From Bdellovibrionia bacterium (GTDB taxonomy: Bacteria; Bdellovibrionota; Bdellovibrionia; Bdellovibrionales; JAGQZY01): a stretch of 64,000 nucleotides of DNA. The position numbers were made by a program, and so were the translations under genes. The notes under the pieces were generated by a model. It was not told the DNA's origin and did no database searches. It worked only from the letters and a program-made list of their open reading frames with translations. Shown here one piece after another: positions 63,401 through 64,000 of this stretch. Numbering within the stretch: position 1 is the stretch's first letter; each line of letters begins with the position of its first letter. The stretch covers positions 744,001-808,000 of the forward strand of contig JAUHWH010000001.1 in NCBI GenBank assembly GCA_030424715.1, read 5' to 3'.

Positions 63401-63898
63401 GTGGCTAAGAAGATCAATACGGAAGATCTCGTTAAAAAAATTGAAAAAATCACCCGCGACCGCATCGTAAAAGAGAATGTGGTCGACCTTGGGCAGTACC
63501 GAGACCTTAAGCACACCAAGAACCCAAAAACGATTTTAGTTATCGAAGACGACGAGACGATGCGACGAGCACTGTCCCGTATTTTTGAGGCCGACGGTCA
63601 CACCGTGCGCGCCGCCGCCGACGGCACCCAACTTTCAACCGTTCTCGACGACCAGCCCATAGATTTGATTATTCTCGACATTGGGTTGCCGTGGATCAAT
63701 GGCTTTGAACTGGCGAAACTTCTGAAAGAACACAATGACTTAAAAGAGATTCCGTTGGTGTTCGTCAGTGCCAAAACCTCGGAACTTGATGTGAAACGTG
63801 GTTTTGAAGTTGGTGCTGACGACTACATTAAAAAGCCATTCAATATCGATCAGATGAAAAAATCGATTGATACCCTGTTGAAAATCAATCACTCCTAA
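63401..63898 (+). CDS. Single-domain response regulator
   Basis: 165 aa from GTG at 63401, preceded by GGAGG 5 nt away; earlier frames cover the trxB gene. A charged N-terminal helix (about 1-45) precedes the REC domain: acidic pair in VIEDDETM, phospho-Asp in LIILDIGLP, and Lys in IKKPF. No output domain follows. It is 25 bp behind trxB, so it may be cotranscribed. It may signal by protein contact, as CheY-like regulators do. Confidence 0.88.
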   Translation: MAKKINTEDLVKKIEKITRDRIVKENVVDLGQYRDLKHTKNPKTILVIEDDETMRRALSRIFEADGHTVRAAADGTQLSTVLDDQPIDLIILDIGLPWINGFELAKLLKEHNDLKEIPLVFVSAKTSELDVKRGFEVGADDYIKKPFNIDQMKKSIDTLLKINHS

Positions 63899-63915
63899 TA
63901 GAATGTTCCTGTAAA

Positions 63916-63951
63916 GTCGTTGCAGTCGTTGCGGTCGTTGCGGTCGTTGCG
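63916..63951 (+). repeat. 9-bp tandem repeat, four units
   Basis: GTCGTTGCA once, then GTCGTTGCG three times without spacers, 18 bp after the stop of the last response regulator. In one frame it would encode (Q-R-P) units on the minus strand, but no gene is supported there. It is a small minisatellite in the 3' intergenic region. Confidence 0.85.
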
Positions 63952-64000
63952 GTGGAAGCCCTTCCGATTGGTGAGCTCTATCGGCGCTTCGTGACACCAA

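Noticed and set aside
63740-64000. 86-aa minus-strand frame with QRP repeats at the right edge
   Set aside because: It lies over the response regulator end and the 9-bp repeat; no domain or ribosome site.
1-64000. CRISPR arrays, rRNA operon, phage structural genes, toxin-antitoxin pair
   Set aside because: No regular spacer-repeat array, no rRNA sequence, no capsid or tail genes, and no small adjacent toxin-antitoxin pair were seen on reading both strands.

Overview
The window looks like chromosome of a motile, Gram-negative, probably free-living or predatory bacterium of the Bdellovibrionota type. This is inference from gene content: outer-membrane signs (LPS heptose epimerase HldD, several signal-peptide beta-barrel candidates, TolC and RND genes, many lipoproteins), MotAB stators, a long aromatic amino acid hydroxylase, cobalamin-dependent MetH, an agmatine polyamine route, and frequent GTG/TTG starts. 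No 16S gene is present, so the assignment is tentative. Gene order is otherwise that of an ordinary housekeeping chromosome, with one clear accessory island.

Layout. 0-6 kb: a fumarylacetoacetate-hydrolase family gene cut by the window edge, a tandem-SIS sugar-phosphate protein overlapping an FAD-linked 2-hydroxyacid dehydrogenase, then a carbonic anhydrase/SulP transporter pair on the other strand. 6-9.4 kb: a YfhO-like multispan membrane protein and a GtrB-like glycosyltransferase. 9.5-14.25 kb: an AT-rich island holding an unknown secreted protein, two broken tyrosine recombinases lying head to head, tRNA-Ser(GGA), and an ECF-type sigma factor with a one-span anti-sigma candidate, a secreted protein and a Cys/Gly-rich repeat lipoprotein. 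A 41-bp copy of the tRNA 3' half marks its right end.

14-29 kb: MscS channel, UPF0489 protein, CHMI-like tautomerase, a haem-binding DUF3365 protein, TolC-RND export genes, a REC-CheX regulator, envelope proteins (one behind a hexanucleotide repeat), TfoX-N, CinA-like, MotB and MotA with a visible sigma-28-type promoter, a DUF4920 protein and endonuclease III. 29.8-38.9 kb: metH, a TrmJ-like methyltransferase, aromatic amino acid hydroxylase and hldD (the last three an apparent operon), an ATP-grasp-like protein and a 2-Cys peroxiredoxin. 39-46.4 kb: exonuclease III and FxsA, a small four-helix secreted protein, a Ca/Na exchanger, an SH3b protein, a DksA-family protein lacking most zinc cysteines, a YkgJ/DUF481 pair, agmatinase and a DedA-like membrane protein.

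46.4-64 kb: arginine decarboxylase SpeA directly behind LeuS, a REC-GGDEF diguanylate cyclase, ArgS, an esterase overlapping a cation-diffusion facilitator, small secreted proteins, gamma-glutamyltranspeptidase, TrmB, a large lipoprotein, a [2Fe-2S] ferredoxin, a short-chain dehydrogenase, thioredoxin reductase and a single-domain response regulator. A 9-bp x4 minisatellite lies at the right edge.

How the genes work together: SpeA and agmatinase give arginine to agmatine to putrescine. The aromatic hydroxylase and the FAH-family enzyme could belong to Phe/Tyr catabolism. Carbonic anhydrase and SulP probably couple bicarbonate supply and transport. No CRISPR array, rRNA operon or recognisable defence system was found. 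The most distinctive part is the tRNA-Ser island with its sigma-factor/GPGG-repeat lipoprotein operon.
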